Part shown: one piece after another, positions 24,401 to 34,480 of the stretch
Layout of the letters: each line of letters opens with the position of its first letter
How positions within the stretch are numbered: the first letter of the stretch is position 1
Translations under genes and position numbers: made by a program
Notes under the pieces: model-generated
Seen by the model: only the letters and a program-made list of their open reading frames with translations
Databases searched by the model: none
Told to the model about the DNA's origin: nothing
Assembly (NCBI GenBank): GCA_947396885.1
Contig: OX377202.1
Coordinates: 14,694,001 to 14,758,000, forward strand
Direction of reading: 5' to 3'
Length of the DNA: 64,000 nucleotides
From: Heligmosomoides polygyrus polygyrus
Lineage: Eukaryota > Nematoda > Chromadorea > Rhabditida > Heligmosomidae

Positions 24401-26588
24401 TTGGCCGCGTGAATGAAATGTTTACTGAAAGGTGACTCTCCCCCCCCCCCCCTCCCCACCTTCGAGCAGATCCTGGCAGACTTTTTTCGATCAAAATCAA
24501 AGAAATGCATAACGCAGGCTTTGCCGCGTTTGGTGTGAGTCTATATAATTCTGAGAATTAAACTAGTGAAAGTCTGCGATAGCTTCAATAACTTGGAGTG
24601 TTGTTAAAAGGTATCACCTTTTAGAACTTTCTACACAAGTATAATACTATTACCCTCTGCATCCAACTTCAAGCAGAAATCCATGACAGCTTAAGTTTTA
24701 GTATCACGCTGTTAGTCACACTCTTAGTAAAGCATTACGCAACGGCTAATTCCAAATAGCAGACCGACGCAAATCGGCGAATTAGGTCACCTTGATTGAT
24801 AACGCTTGGCATGACGCCGTCCCGCGCTATCACCTCAAGGTGAACTGAAGGCCAAGAAGACTAGAAAGTTCAAAACCTTCGCTCTGAAGCCTCTTCTATG
24901 GATATAGGCGAAACCTTAGTACTGTTTCTGCACGTAGTAACTTACTTCAGTTACATGGACTGCGCCATAGCAATTGGAGATCTCCCTGACATGCCGAAAG
25001 AGAGCGCAGAACACAGTTATAGCAATGATTGTTGTTTTCTTTACTGATAGGTGTCTTTTTGTACCCTCCTTTCTCTAGTTGCCCCTTTTTTCCGCTATAT
25101 CGAGGGTTTACAACATTACCCTCCCCTCCCCGAGTACTATAGCGCTTCATGAACCACTTTACGCACATGGACTTCAACACATTGGAGAGCCATATAAACG
25201 CTCTCTAGCAGAGCGTGTTTTTATGAGCATAGTAAAACGTCAATATTTCTCCACCACATAACAACTTGCCAAAAAGGTCCTGAGCACATTCCTCTCCGAG
25301 TAGGATACAAGAAAGGGAACGGCTTTTGTGGAAAAGGACACACTTGAAAATAGTTGCCGTCAGCACCTAATGCATTTGAAAGTTGTGGGTGAATCCTTAG
25401 CAGTATCTAATGGTAAGGACAAAAAGAACAAAAACGGCGTAAATTAGAGCGGGAGTCCAGCATCTGTTCTAAATAACTGATGGTTTTGTCTTCTCCTCAG
25501 CAGGCCTAGGTCAAAGTTATAATGTGCACGCATGGTGCGAGGCGGTTTCGTAAAAGACTACGTACGAATTCTGGAGCGCCAGTAGGCTCGGAGGAATCCC
25601 CTTATAGGACAGCACCATACAACGTGTTGCACAAAATTTAAACTTTTATGCAGCACCGGTGTGTTCCACTCCTATGACTAACTGAACTAGGTTATTTGCC
25701 ACTAGTTAAAAGTTCCGACTCCACCGACACGACTTCGGTCGAAAAAATTTTCGCTGAAACCTTGCCTAGGGGTTATTTGGAGTGCTGATCACGAATCTGA
25801 CATACGCTTTTCACGATTCCGCTGCATAATATAGATACAGGAAGGCAGAGGACTACATTCTTAAGGTTTCTGGAGGCGACGGCCGGTAGAGCTTGGTATG
25901 AGTAAGTGGTCAGTTGATCGAGTTACAAAATCCGCGATATTGGCGAGAAAAAGCAAAAAGAGTGACCACTGTTTCGAGTCGTTCGTTGAATACGCTACAA
26001 CTATGGCACTTCAAGCTCTGGGAATCGACGTCAAGCCGAACTGTGTGGCTTCAGATTGAAGGATTTGAACTAGAAGCTTGACCTAGACTGGTCTTCTTTC
26101 CAAGAATGGTTGAGAAGTATGGATGTCCGACGTCATATTCGTGATCAGCACCCCAAATAATCCACTAGACAAAGTTTCAGCGAAAAAATTTCGACCGAAG
26201 GAGTCGGTGGAATCGGAACTTTTAACTAGTGCCATACATTTTCCTTACTAAGGCTAATATCCACTGAGTACAAGATGACCCTTATGAGCCTATTCACGCA
26301 AATTCTGCTTTATAAAGGAGGAGGAAAGTGATCCCCCTCCCCACTTCTAGACTTGCACCCACGAAACTTTATATGGTCAAGACTGGTTTTAGAAGCCTAT
26401 TTCAATTCTAATCACATCTTCAGTGGACAGAAAGCAAGCATGAAACTCACTTTGAATTTGTTCTCCGCTCCAGGCTCCTTATTCTTGTCTGGATGGAACT
26501 TCAAGGCCATTTTTCGATAAGCTTTCTTGATTTCGTCGTCACTGGCGCCTTTGGCGACGCCCAGTATCTTGTAGTAGTCTTTTGCCAT
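18421..26588 (-). CDS. dnj-13: Type II DnaJ / Hsp40 co-chaperone (DNAJB1, dnj-13 family), 3' end missing
   Basis: Hsp40 proteins deliver unfolded clients to Hsp70 and stimulate its ATPase in the cytosol and nucleus. Six exons are consistent in phase: 26588-26451, 20490-20365, 20291-20111, 20054-19961, 19903-19744 and 18584-18421, all with GT donors and AG acceptors (TTTCAG mostly). They encode 287 residues. [16 protein letters not shown] starts the J domain (about residues 4-69) with the Hsp70-activating HPD at 32-34. A Gly/Phe-rich region follows (about 75-150; [20 protein letters not shown]), then the C-terminal client-binding domain ([29 protein letters not shown]). There is no Cys-rich zinc finger, so it is type II. 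DNAJB1 proteins are about 340 residues, so roughly 50 residues (one exon) are absent, perhaps in the gap at 16514-16713. Intron 1 is about 6 kb and full of repeats. A heat-shock element lies upstream. Confidence 0.93.
20808..21452. repeat. Foldback palindrome in dnj-13 intron 1
   Basis: Arms of about 310 bp meet at a spacer around 21116-21131. The inner arms (for example GAGTTTTCAYCAAGCGTTGC with its complement) are nearly identical; the outer parts, including the GCTTGCCTACCGCAAT block and the AACGGTTTTTTTT end, carry indels. It begins about 300 bp inside the intron from exon 2. No coding content is conserved in it; it is probably a MITE. Confidence 0.82.
22000..22030. repeat. Perfect 12-bp inverted repeat
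   Basis: CTCTTCAAAGAC and its exact complement are separated by 7 bases, inside dnj-13 intron 1. The surrounding 21770-22110 segment resembles 53980-54265, including TTTCTTAAACAGAAAG and GGCTYAATAAATGTTCT, so both belong to one low-copy repeat. Confidence 0.6.
23817..23956. mobile_element. MITE, GGGGCCAGATTCGTCAACGA terminal family
   Basis: This roughly 140-bp palindromic element starts CCTGGGGCCAGATTCGTCAA and ends in a degenerate inverse (TTATGTATCCAACCCCTGG). Internal halves fold on each other (CTTAACAGAGAAAATTACAG and its partner). An inverted relative lies at 54812-54980, and a third element with the same termini at 49080-49217. Located in dnj-13 intron 1. Confidence 0.75.
24060..24265 (+). 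mobile_element. Penelope-like element 3'-end fragment (probable)
   Basis: The sequence GGCTCTGAAGAAGGCGGTTA followed by ACCGAAACGTTAGCCGGAAT and AAAGGATCTGT resembles the conserved 3' ends of Penelope-like elements, where '..GAAG..GCCGAAACGT..' is followed by AATAAA. A second copy is at 31056-31150. No coding part is recognisable, so this is inference from the terminal motif and its recurrence. Confidence 0.5.
25697..26232. repeat. Foldback element, ~100-bp inverted arms, dnj-13 intron 1
   Basis: CACTAGTTAAAAGTTCCGAC through TTTTCGCTGAAACCTTG to GCTGATCACGAAT (25697-25796) is repeated in inverse at 26137-26232. The 340-bp centre is unique. Arms differ at several positions. It sits about 220 bp inside intron 1 from exon 1. 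Confidence 0.8.
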
Positions 26589-26607
26589 TTTTACAAGTAG
26601 AGTCTAT

Positions 26608-26613
26608 CTAAAA
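26608..26613 (-). other. Probable spliced-leader acceptor of dnj-13
   Basis: On the minus strand CTGCTTATTTTAG precedes the start codon by 19 bases (exon would begin at 26607). A T-rich AG acceptor with no upstream exon is typical of nematode trans-splicing; this is inference. Confidence 0.5.
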
Positions 26614-26856
26614 TAAGCAGTTTACATCAGCGAATGAGTGCAAAGGTCAACGATCCCTCGTGACGAATTTGCAAAGTGCATGTAATCGTTACAGTAATGT
26701 ACTACAGTAGAGTGAAGGAGTTGCAGACGTCTTGAGGAGACGTGAAGTTGAGGGAAAATCTGGAGGAACCGGAAGGAAAAGGCAAAACCTCGCAGTAACG
26801 GCGACAGCGCAGCACATGCGCCCGCATGTTGTGCGCCGTTCCGCCGGCGACGCTCT

Positions 26857-26875
26857 AGAACCTTCGCGGAGTTTC
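26857..26875 (-). promoter_or_regulatory. Heat-shock element upstream of dnj-13
   Basis: On the plus strand the bases read GAAccTTCgcGGAgtTTC: four alternating HSF pentamers (nGAAn/nTTCn) in exact 5-bp register, three perfect and one with GGA for GAA. The site is about 270 bp 5' of the start codon of a DnaJ gene whose relatives are heat-inducible through HSF1. Position and register make it a strong regulatory candidate. Confidence 0.72.
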
Positions 26876-27490
26876 TCTCCGCTCCCATGACGGAGCGCAT
26901 GTTCGATCTTCCGCTTCCTATAGCAATCGCCGTCCGCAGCGCGCGGCATGGCGTAAACAGCGGGCGTCGGCTGTCATTGTTGCGTCATCGCTTAAATTTC
27001 GTCGATTTGCTTTATTAATGGTCTTCGGTACAATCTTCAGCGTGTATATGTGTAGGACCGATATTCACCTCCCTGGTATAGGGCCTGCGATTTAAGGAAC
27101 GTGGAGCGATAACCCTAAAATATCGCACGGGCTGCGGGAAACGCAGAGTTAATTGGTTTTTAAGATTTGTTGCGGTGATAGTCGCTTGTTTCCGCATCTA
27201 GTGCAGTAGCTCCGAGCAGAACTGGTTTCCTTGCTGCACATATTATATAGCATATATTTTTTTCGGTACTAAGCGGGGTGGTGCCCGCTCCATTGTGAGG
27301 CCATGGTCGTGGAACACCCAAATAAACACGGTTTCTGAGTGTTTAATAAACTTACAACCGGAAAAAAGCCCGTATGAATTATTGACGGTAGTTTCGGAGT
27401 GAAATTCGGGGAAATCGTTACAGGACCGAGTTGCCTGTCCCTCTGCTAATCAGTCGCTGCAGCTAGTGATATTTGCTTGCGCGCTTCTTC

Positions 27491-27526
27491 GGCGCAAATA
27501 GGGTCGGGGAGGGGGGGGGGGAGTTC
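27491..27526. repeat. Single terminus of the GCGCAAATAGGG poly-G element family
   Basis: GGCGCAAATAGGGTCGGGGA followed by a G run matches the termini of the elements at 41005-41389 and 42722-42967. No partner terminus was found nearby, so this is a truncated copy. Confidence 0.6.
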
Positions 27527-27785
27527 TGATGGGCAGAAAATGCCATAGAACGTCGTAGCGTCGTTAATGTCCTTCATCCCTGGCTCCAACGTATAAGGCC
27601 TGTAGTAAGGGCGTTCCATGGTTAATAAAAACCATGTTTGAATCGCGCGGCTGTGGGCGTTGCACCCCGGACAACTCGGACGGGTTTTTTCTCCGGTTGT
27701 AACTGTATAGACGAGTCGGTTTCTGTGCACACCCGGCACCAGCCCGCTTAGTACCTTTTTTTCCTGTAAAAAAGAATTTTTTAAT

Positions 27786-27990
27786 TTTTTTTTGGGCGGA
27801 TGTAGCGCAGTAGGAGGAGGAGCGCCTTCCGATACCAGATTCCTGGTTCGCATTCCCGCCCAGGTCAACCAAGCCTTCCACCCCTTCGTGATCGGTGAAT
27901 TGGTACCAGACTTGTTTAGGAAGGATAAAGCGCTGACTTGTCCATCTGCTGGCCACCGCAAGTCATTGTATGGACAAATGCGCAGTTAAT
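27786..27990 (+). mobile_element. tRNA-derived SINE, family B, 3'-truncated
   Basis: It starts GGATGTAGCGCAGTAGGAGG (tRNA A-box-like), with CCTGGTTCGCATTCCCGCCC (B-box-like) about 50 bp later. The family's conserved body follows (CACCGGTGAATTGGTACCAG-like, GGAAGGATAAAGCGCTGACT, GGCCACCGCAAGTCATTGT). It breaks into a TTAATTAATTAAT run before the usual 3' part. Confidence 0.8.
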
Positions 27991-28063
27991 TAATTAATTT
28001 AAGTCGCTCTACGGCAACACGATTATAAACGGCGGATATCAGGACCGGCTCACCGTACCCTTA

Positions 28064-28247
28064 AGGCCGCCACAGACTTCTGCGGCGCCGCTGGAGGCGA
28101 GCTCTGCGTCTCTGCCCTATGGTTAAGCATAGGGCAGCGGCGCCGCCGGTGCCGCCGGTGCCGTTGGCGGCGCCGCTGGAGGCGAGCTCTGCGTCTCTGC
28201 CCTATGGTTAAGCATAGGGCAGCGGCCGCAGAAGTCTGTGGCGGCCT
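28064..28247. mobile_element. PIF/Harbinger-like MITE with TTA target duplication and internal tandem duplication
   Basis: The terminal inverted repeats are exact over at least 23 bp (AGGCCGCCACAGACTTCTGC...). The element is flanked by TTA at 28061-28063 and 28248-28250. Its interior is two direct copies of a roughly 56-bp unit starting GCGGCGCCGCTGGAGGCGAG and ending in the small palindrome CTGCCCTATGGTTAAGCATAGGGCAG (28115-28140 and again at 28199-28222), joined by a GCCGCCGGTGCCGCCGGTGC linker. It is very GC-rich and apparently young. Confidence 0.85.
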
Positions 28248-28355
28248 TTAGGCGTCGGGTGAGGCGTCCTTTATGCAATCGCATAACCATGCTAGGGAAG
28301 GGGCTCCAGCATGTGTGCCAGACAAGCTGCTCATGTGGAAACTGCCTTCGATCAA

Positions 28356-28502
28356 ACGGCGCCGGTGGTGTAATGGCGTAGAGCATTCCCGCCCGGTTAG
28401 AGGGAGGTGCGGGTTCGAGTCCCGCCTGGCGCTAGAAGTTTTGATCGCAACGAAACATCGTTATGACAGCTCACAACCTCGATACCAGCCACTTGAGGCT
28501 TA
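28356..28502 (+). mobile_element. tRNA-like SINE, family A
   Basis: The first 75 bp look like a tRNA: acceptor stem GCGCCGG pairs with CTGGCGC, the A box is TGGTGTAATGG, and a GCGGG/CCCGC T stem carries TTCGAGT in the B box. The anticodon arm is poor. The same 70-bp 3' flank (AGAAGTTTTGATCGCAACRA through CACTTGAGGCTTAA) accompanies every copy, which a tRNA gene would not do. I therefore call it a tRNA-derived SINE; pol III transcription is plausible. Confidence 0.75.
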
Positions 28503-28740
28503 ATGAAACTGATTTGAATCGTTTCTATCAAGACCATCAGCTTAACTGGTTCCATGTTGATACCAGCGGCCAGCCCATCCCGGATACGGGTGAGTGCTGA
28601 TCGGTCCCACGATGTGTGGATTTGCGTTCGATCAAACGGCGCCGGTGGTGTAATGGCGTAGAGCATTCCCGCCCTTTTGGAGGGAGGTGCGGGTTCGAGT
28701 CCCGCCTGGCGCTAGAAGTTTTCATCGCAACAAAACATCG
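28503..28740 (+). mobile_element. Second family A SINE unit with linker
   Basis: Linker 28503-28627 (TTTGAATCGTTTCTATCAAG, CCATCAGCTTAACTGGTTCC, GAGTGCTGATCGGTCCCACG) is followed by another tRNA-like unit (about 28638-28712) and the start of the AGAAGTTTTCATCGCAACAA flank. The same unit-linker-unit arrangement recurs at 56.3-56.65 kb, so the composite itself is mobile or duplicated. Confidence 0.72.
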
Positions 28741-29164
28741 TCGAAACTGCTTTCGTCGCTCAGGGGAGTCCGCGGCTGAATTCTGCGCTCTTCAAGGGGA
28801 GTCCACGGCTGAAATCTGCGCTCTTCGAGCGGCGAAGTGCATATGGCTGAAACAATGCGCAAAAAAGCCGTCAATGTTGTGTACACGTCGAAAAACCTCA
28901 AGTCTCAGATAGTCAGTTGAAATGCAAGCGTGTCACGACGCAGGAGAACCGAACCCTCGACATCGCTCACATGGAGCAACCCCAGCACCCACTGCACCAC
29001 GACCCGCTTGGCGAGTGGGCCATTGCGGGCTCACAAGAGATCGATCGAATGTCAACGTGGACGCTGACACGATTTCTAATCTAGGAGGGCGCAGACAGCA
29101 AAAGACTCGGCGCGACCCGCACTGCGATTACGGTGAGCCGGTCCGGATATTCGCCGTTTATAAT

Positions 29165-29255
29165 TGTGTTCCACGGCATCCCATAAGATTAAAGTGCGTG
29201 GCGCATCCAAGAAGAGATTGAGTAACGCCGTCTTTTAGACTTTATATCTTTCGAT
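29165..29255 (+). mobile_element. SINE family B, 3'-end fragment
   Basis: CCACGGCATCCCATAAGAT, GTGCGTGGCGCATCCAAGAA and GATTGAGTAACGCCGTCTTT are the family's 3' end, ending in a degraded TTTATATCTTT tail. Confidence 0.7.
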
Positions 29256-29460
29256 AAAGTGAAGCGCCTAGTAGACTTAAACTTCTGTCTTCGTCGTAAG
29301 GAAATGGCGGCACTATTATAGTTTCACTAGTCCAGAGGTCGAAGAGATGCCTAAAAACATTTCTCAAGCTTTGCCAAAGGGAGTTATTTGCTGATCACGA
29401 ATATAAATTCAGTTTTTAGTGTTACGGTGGACTACGATGGGTTACGGTAGTTGCGGGTAA

Positions 29461-29590
29461 GCCCTAGTTTATACTTGCGCCGCTACGCGGCGCGGCATCT
29501 CGACCGCCATAGATATCGATTGTAGCGACACTCGATCAATATCTATTTCGTCTATAGTGCCGCGCCGCGCAGCGGCACAATTATCAGGGC
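29461..29590. mobile_element. MITE, GCCCTAGTTTATACTTGCGC family, TAA target duplication
   Basis: This 130-bp palindromic element is flanked by TAA at 29458-29460 and 29591-29593. Terminal repeats contain GCGCCGCTACGCGGCGCGGC. A second copy with TTA duplications is at 37131-37265. The 3-bp TWA duplication fits PIF/Harbinger transposition. Confidence 0.85.
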
Positions 29591-29593
29591 TAA

Positions 29594-30242
29594 CCAGGAT
29601 ACTATCTCAACGGTAGATCGGAACGGCCCAAGTGTTGTATACGAGCGAAATCGCCTTTCTCTGGGAAACAACAAAGTGCAGGCATCTCGACCCCTACACA
29701 ATTCTGGGCAGAGTTACGGACGTCGGAACCGTTGCCGTTGCCTGCCTGTTGATTCACTTGTTTCGCACTGGCGAGTGCCTGCGGGATGAGAATGCCTGTC
29801 GTTGGCGGGCGGAGCGCTTAGATGGCATAGTAGGCAGGGACCACGATTCGGGAGCGTAGGTCGGGGGATAATTCTGGAGTCCTTTTTCGTTGCGATTCTA
29901 CGCAGTGCTTTGGTTGTTGGTGGCGGACCTTTTTTAGGAAGTTTTAGGAAGCGAAACGTTCCACCACAGGAGAAAACCGTCCGTCTGACCACGCCACTAC
30001 TCCACCTACTGCGCCACCACTGCTCGACCATCGTCGACTTTTTCACCCTAAATGAGCCTGCCCTCTGCCCGCAGGCAGAGTGCTAATGCCGCCAACGGTC
30101 CAACTTTGTTCGTCCCTAATTCTGAGCAGAGTTGTATTGGGGTCGAGATATGTGGATTTTGTTGTTTTTCAGAGAGAAGTGATTCACCTCATACACAACA
30201 CTTGGGCCGTTCCGACTTACAGTTGAGGTAGTCCCCTGGTAA
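29594..30242. repeat. Foldback element, ~130-bp arms
   Basis: The left arm (GGATACTATCTCAACGGTAG, GGAACGGCCCAAGTGTTGTA, AACAACAAAGTGCAGGCATC) is inverted at about 30105-30242. It abuts the MITE at 29461-29590 on its left. The middle (29880-30060) resembles parts of the foldback element at 6053-7725. Confidence 0.75.
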
Positions 30243-30497
30243 GACGGAGTTTGTACATTAGACGTCTCCCTGGAAACGGTAACGTGCTGCTGCCACCCTC
30301 GATTACGATAGGGCGACGGTAGCTGAGCCCGCCTTGGACGAGTCTTAACGGGGGATGATCAGAGTATACTACGTGCTGTAGAACTATCATAGGACGGGAT
30401 TGTAGACTTTATTCGTTTTTGAACTGCTTTGGTCATGTAATTCAGAGTGCTGAGTGACTGAGTGGGGTGAAGGGGTGGGGGAAAGAAGTGTATCTTA

Positions 30498-30741
30498 GAG
30501 CCTGTTCATACCTCACGACAAGGGCGACAAAAGCGACTGGAGCGACTGGCGTGACGAATGTAGTGTGGTGTACGTAAATAATTACGCATTTCACACTACA
30601 TTCGTCGCGGACGGAGAGTGGGGTACGCAATTATTTACGTACATCACACTATGTCCGTCGCCCTAGTCGCTCCAGTCGCTCTTGCTGCTCTTGTCGCTCC
30701 AGTCGCTTTTGTCGTTCTTGTCGCGAAGTATGAACAGGCCC
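30498..30741. mobile_element. MITE, GGGCCTGTTCATACTTCGCG family
   Basis: It starts GAGCCTGTTCATACCTCACG after TTA (30495-30497) and ends GTCGCGAAGTATGAACAGGC followed by TCA. Arms hold a repeating GTCGCTCCAGTCGCTCTTGC pattern and a nested TACGTAAATAATTACG palindrome. A second, partial right end follows to about 30800 (GAAGTATGAAGAGGCCCCTA). Confidence 0.78.
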
Positions 30742-31055
30742 TCAGTCGCTTTTCTCGCTCCAGTCGCTCTTCTCGCTCGAAGTATGAAGAGGCCCCTAAT
30801 AGCGCTCACATTGAAGTGGCTATTCTGCGGGCCGAAAAATAGATAAGATCGACTAATAGTTTCCTCGCAATCGAAGCCCATTCCGGTGGCACGAGTAGTT
30901 CCCTTCCCTCCCCATACTCTCTATCTGACGAAAGGCGTACGTATGTGCTCCAGCGTCCTATATAGTGCAGCAATCTGTCCTTAAGACAAACGGGCGTTCT
31001 GACACCTGGCTGATGTTCACCCTGGTACATATCTGACATTAACGATATTGTTTAA

Positions 31056-31150
31056 ATGGCATTTGGGAGGGTGGTTTCTCGAAGGCTGCATCTTTTTCAG
31101 GCTCTGGTAAAGGCGACAACACCGAAACGTTAGCTGTAATAAAGTTCTGT
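31056..31150 (+). mobile_element. Penelope-like element 3'-end fragment (probable)
   Basis: CAGGCTCTGGTAAAGGCGAC, AACACCGAAACGTTAGCTGT and AATAAAGTTCTGTCTGTG repeat the terminal motif seen at 24060-24265. Coding sequence is absent. Confidence 0.5.
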
Positions 31151-31849
31151 CTGTGTTAATCTTGGACACAATGAAATAAATTCTCGTCCAAGGAGACATC
31201 AAAGATGCCAAGTGTCGTTGAGAGTAGGACGTGGAATATTGTTTCCTCCTTCTTGAAGCCTACCCACTGGGCAATGTATCCACGCTAGTCTCGCTTCAAA
31301 CACCTAATTCCGCACAAAAATAGATGAACTCGGCAGATAATGGACAGCCGATCGATACTATTTGCTTGGTGTGAAGTCTAGTTCCAGGTAGAAAAAATGC
31401 GCTATGACATAACATCCTGCTAATATCGGAAAAAAACTGAGACCGTTCTGGTTGGTTCGAAAACTTCTCAGAAAGTTTGTTTTTTACAAGTTGAACAACC
31501 AACATTCAAAACGTACCATTAGAGGATCCAATTCCATATCCATAACACTCACGCATCTCTTTCATTAGGAGCTTTCGGACTCTTTTGTTATGGAAGATTT
31601 CGGGGCGCATTTTGCAGGGCCACGTGACGCGTCCACGGGTGATGGATAGGGGAATGAAGCGCGAACCAAATGCAACCGTGGATTGCTCAAAGACGCAGGT
31701 GGGATGCAGGGGATGGACTCCTCGCTTCTGCTGTGTCGGGTCGAATCGTTCCTTGTGTGTGGAAGCGACATGTTCATGCATAGTGTGCGTGGATGTGTTC
31801 GCGCCTGCGCGGATTGTATCTTGTCGGCAAGGCCAAGAGCCGGTAGATT

Positions 31850-32560
31850 CGGAGTACATGCAAGGCGATTTAAGGCCGCCTGAAAAGCCTCGCCCGTCCC
31901 TTCAGGCAGTCTTGCTGGCTGTACGGAGTTCCAGGTCCGCACGACAGAGCCTGACTAGTTACCGGTGGTGCTCCAGTCAGAGACAGGAGCACTACAGGGC
32001 CTCCCCTAACCCCGAAAGAGCCCCCATTTCTGCAGCGGTGGGAAGGACGAAGTGTGGAGAGGGTGCTAAAATCTCAGGCCCCAACCAGGCTGCGCAATAA
32101 GGGGGACAATAATGAGAAGGGATGACGATGACGACGATCTGTACTTACGACGCCCGCACGCTTACATGAAAAGCATCTGTTGAGGACCTGATGATGCAAG
32201 CCAGGAAGATCAAGTACGACGTCATCGGACTGACCGAGACGAGAAGACACCACCCCCTACACGCCTCCTACGACTCCGGATAAGAACTGTTCCTCGGAAC
32301 ATGCGACAGCAGGGGAGTAGGCGGCGTTGGTGTCCTCGTCAACACGCACTTGGCCATGAACATCGATTCGTACGAGTCTCTGACAAACCGAATCGGACGT
32401 CTGCGACTGAAGCGATGGATGGAGCCGTACCAGCTTGCGCGAGTCCTCACATCGGCGGAGCCACACCTGAAAAGAACAACCCATTAGGAGCACTCCTCTC
32501 CCAAAACCAAGATACAGTGCGACCTTCTTCCATTCTCGTACCTCAGGCTGGATCGTAGGC
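31850..32560 (+). pseudogene. RTE-type LINE 5' end with endonuclease start
   Basis: After a GC-rich 5' region, an ATG at 32128 opens MTTICTYDARTLT. It then gives DLMMQARKIKYDVIGLTETR and GVGGVGVLVNTHLAMNIDSY, the first motifs of the APE-type endonuclease of RTE elements (TYNxRTL, the LTET Mg-binding region). In-frame stops occur at the TGA near 32166 and the TAA near 32281. Similarity ends near 32410, so the copy is truncated and dead. With the 3' pieces at 1-261 and 8850-9625 it shows RTE activity in this genome. Confidence 0.82.
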
Positions 32561-32669
32561 ATACCAATCCTGATGATAGCCGCATCAGTTGGCCACGATG
32601 TCTGATTCAGAATACATTACAGGAAAGTCGAAATACTCCTTTAATTCAAAATCTTTTCACGAAAATTTC

Positions 32670-32822
32670 GGACCTATCCTAGTCGGGGGTTAGGGGGGGG
32701 GGGGTGGGGGGCGACCTCAAAGTGTCAGTTGCTTACGTCACCAATGTCGCAGAACTATATTCCCTAATTTAATTAAGAGCCCTCGCGTCATGGGGCAGCA
32801 ACTGCCGACTAGGATAGATCCA
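32670..32822. mobile_element. MITE, GGATCTATCCTAGTC family
   Basis: The termini GGACCTATCCTAGTCGGGGG and CGACTAGGATAGATCC are inverted. It holds a G-rich run (32688-32711) just inside the left end. A larger member is at 51244-51742. Confidence 0.7.
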
Positions 32823-32981
32823 AACTTTCTTATACATCTGTTCTAAAAAGTGATTGCACTGCTCTAGATGGTAACAAAACTCATGGCTCTTCGAGTTTCG
32901 GGAAATTTTCGAGCTTATTTTAAAGCGCAGAAGAGCAGAGATTTTCTTCCTCGTGGTACATGCCATCATCCAGTGTAACTA

Positions 32982-34212
32982 TTAGGTTGGAAAAAAGTCT
33001 CTTCACACTTCGAATTTTTTTTACCGTTCTGCTTGTAAACACACTAGCCAATATTGATTGCTGATTTTGTAACCCTATCACACTTGTCTACCGTTCGCAC
33101 GCGGACAGGGTAGGTCAAGACCCTTCTTGAACTTCGTTATCTATCCAATCCTCCGGACTCAATGCCAGATTTACCTCAGGGCCATTTTCGGCACGTCATT
33201 CTTCATGAATTCATTAAAGGATCTACAGCACGTCAGGCAGCCGACCAAATTAACGATATGTATGGCTTGGGATCTATTACTCCTCTTATGAGTGGTTCGA
33301 AAAGTTTTTAATGGGAGATTATTCACTCGAGGACAAAGCAAGGTCAGGAAGGCCAAATGAAGCCGAAGACACTGAACTACTTCTTCGTACCGATAGTAGG
33401 CAGACGACACGTCAACTGGAAGAGAAGCTCGAAGTGTCTCGTGGGATAGTGGGAATCCATCTGAAGGGTCTTGGCTTTGCATGGAAATTTGGAGCTTGGA
33501 TTTAACTTGCCCTGTCAGACACTCAGAAAGGTCAGCGGCTCTTCATCGCTGCTTTTCTTCTGTTCAGATACGAAAGAAAATCTTTTCTGCCGCGGATTGT
33601 GACATGCGATGAGCCCTGGGTTCTGTATGCCCACTTCCGAAGAAAAGACAATGGGTACAAAAAAGAGAGAACCGCCCTATCTCAAGCCACGAAAGGAAGA
33701 TTCTCTTGAGTGCTTGGCGGGATATCAGAGGAATGATTTACTGGGAAACTCTCAGAAGTGGAGGGACACTTACTGCTGCCACATACAGTGGCCAACTCCA
33801 GAAAGTCGCCGCAGCTCTCCAAGAAAAGAGTCCTGAGAAGTCGAAGGTGGCGATCCTGCATGACAATGCAAAACCACATGTTGCAAGACTCACAAGAGAA
33901 ACGATAAAGGAGCTGGGCTGGGAGGTAATGCCACATCCACCGTATAGCCCTGAGCTCGCCTCTACCGACCACCATCTCTTCCGTGCTCTCAAGCAAGAAA
34001 TTGGAGAGAAATACAGATGAAGACCTCAAAAATTGGATTCAACAATGGTTCGACTCCAGAACTGCAATCTTTTACGCGAGAGGAATTAGAAAATTACCCA
34101 TTCTTTGGAAAAGCGTAGTGGAACAAAATGGAGATTATCTCAATTGATTTGACTTTGCATTTGTGAAGTAATAAATCTTTGAAAAAAATGAAAAGATATT
34201 TTTCCAACCTAA
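32982..34212 (+). mobile_element. Mariner transposon, complete but inactive
   Basis: It is 1231 bp long with TTAGGTTGGAAAAA terminal inverted repeats and TA target duplications at 32980-32981 and 34213-34214. Length, TIR start and target site are all standard for mariner. An (AAAT)n tract and a second mariner derivative lie just to the right. Confidence 0.92.
33162..34147 (+). pseudogene. Mariner transposase, frameshifted
   Basis: The reading frame changes several times. MPDLPQGHFRHVILHEFIKG opens the helix-turn-helix region, and KARSGRP marks the linker. The three catalytic segments are in order: IVTCDEPWVLY (first Asp), LHDNAKPHVA (second Asp) and YSPELASTDHHLFRAL (third Asp, D34D spacing class). 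Stops and frameshifts near 33310, 33500, 33700 and 34018 make it non-functional; the C-terminus ends at the TGA 34145-34147. Confidence 0.88.
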
Positions 34213-34436
34213 TACTAGGATGATTTAGCAGGAGAAACCACAGAAAATCACGTAATTAACAATTGCTGCTAAAAAAATCCAAATCGCAATCCGTGCTTTC
34301 TTTTTTCTCTTTTTTAGAGTTTTATTAATGATTTTGTTCCGTATGTACAGCTTGGTTAATAGTTTGCCATTATTAATGTTGTTGTGTTCTAACGTTGTGT
34401 TTACCGCTTGGTATTGAGCGCACAATTATGTGCTTG

Positions 34437-34457
34437 AATAAATAAATAAATAAATAA
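34437..34457. repeat. (AAAT)n microsatellite
   Basis: About five AAAT units lie between two mariner elements. Confidence 0.85.
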
Positions 34458-34480
34458 TTCCACACTGCAGTTTCGATGTA

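Noticed and set aside
27446..27961. 171- and 130-codon minus frames
   Set aside because: They run through SINE family B and a poly-G terminus; open by composition, no family signature.
31585..32100. 171-codon plus frame
   Set aside because: It is largely RTE 5' untranslated sequence in front of the endonuclease start at 32128 and has no domain.
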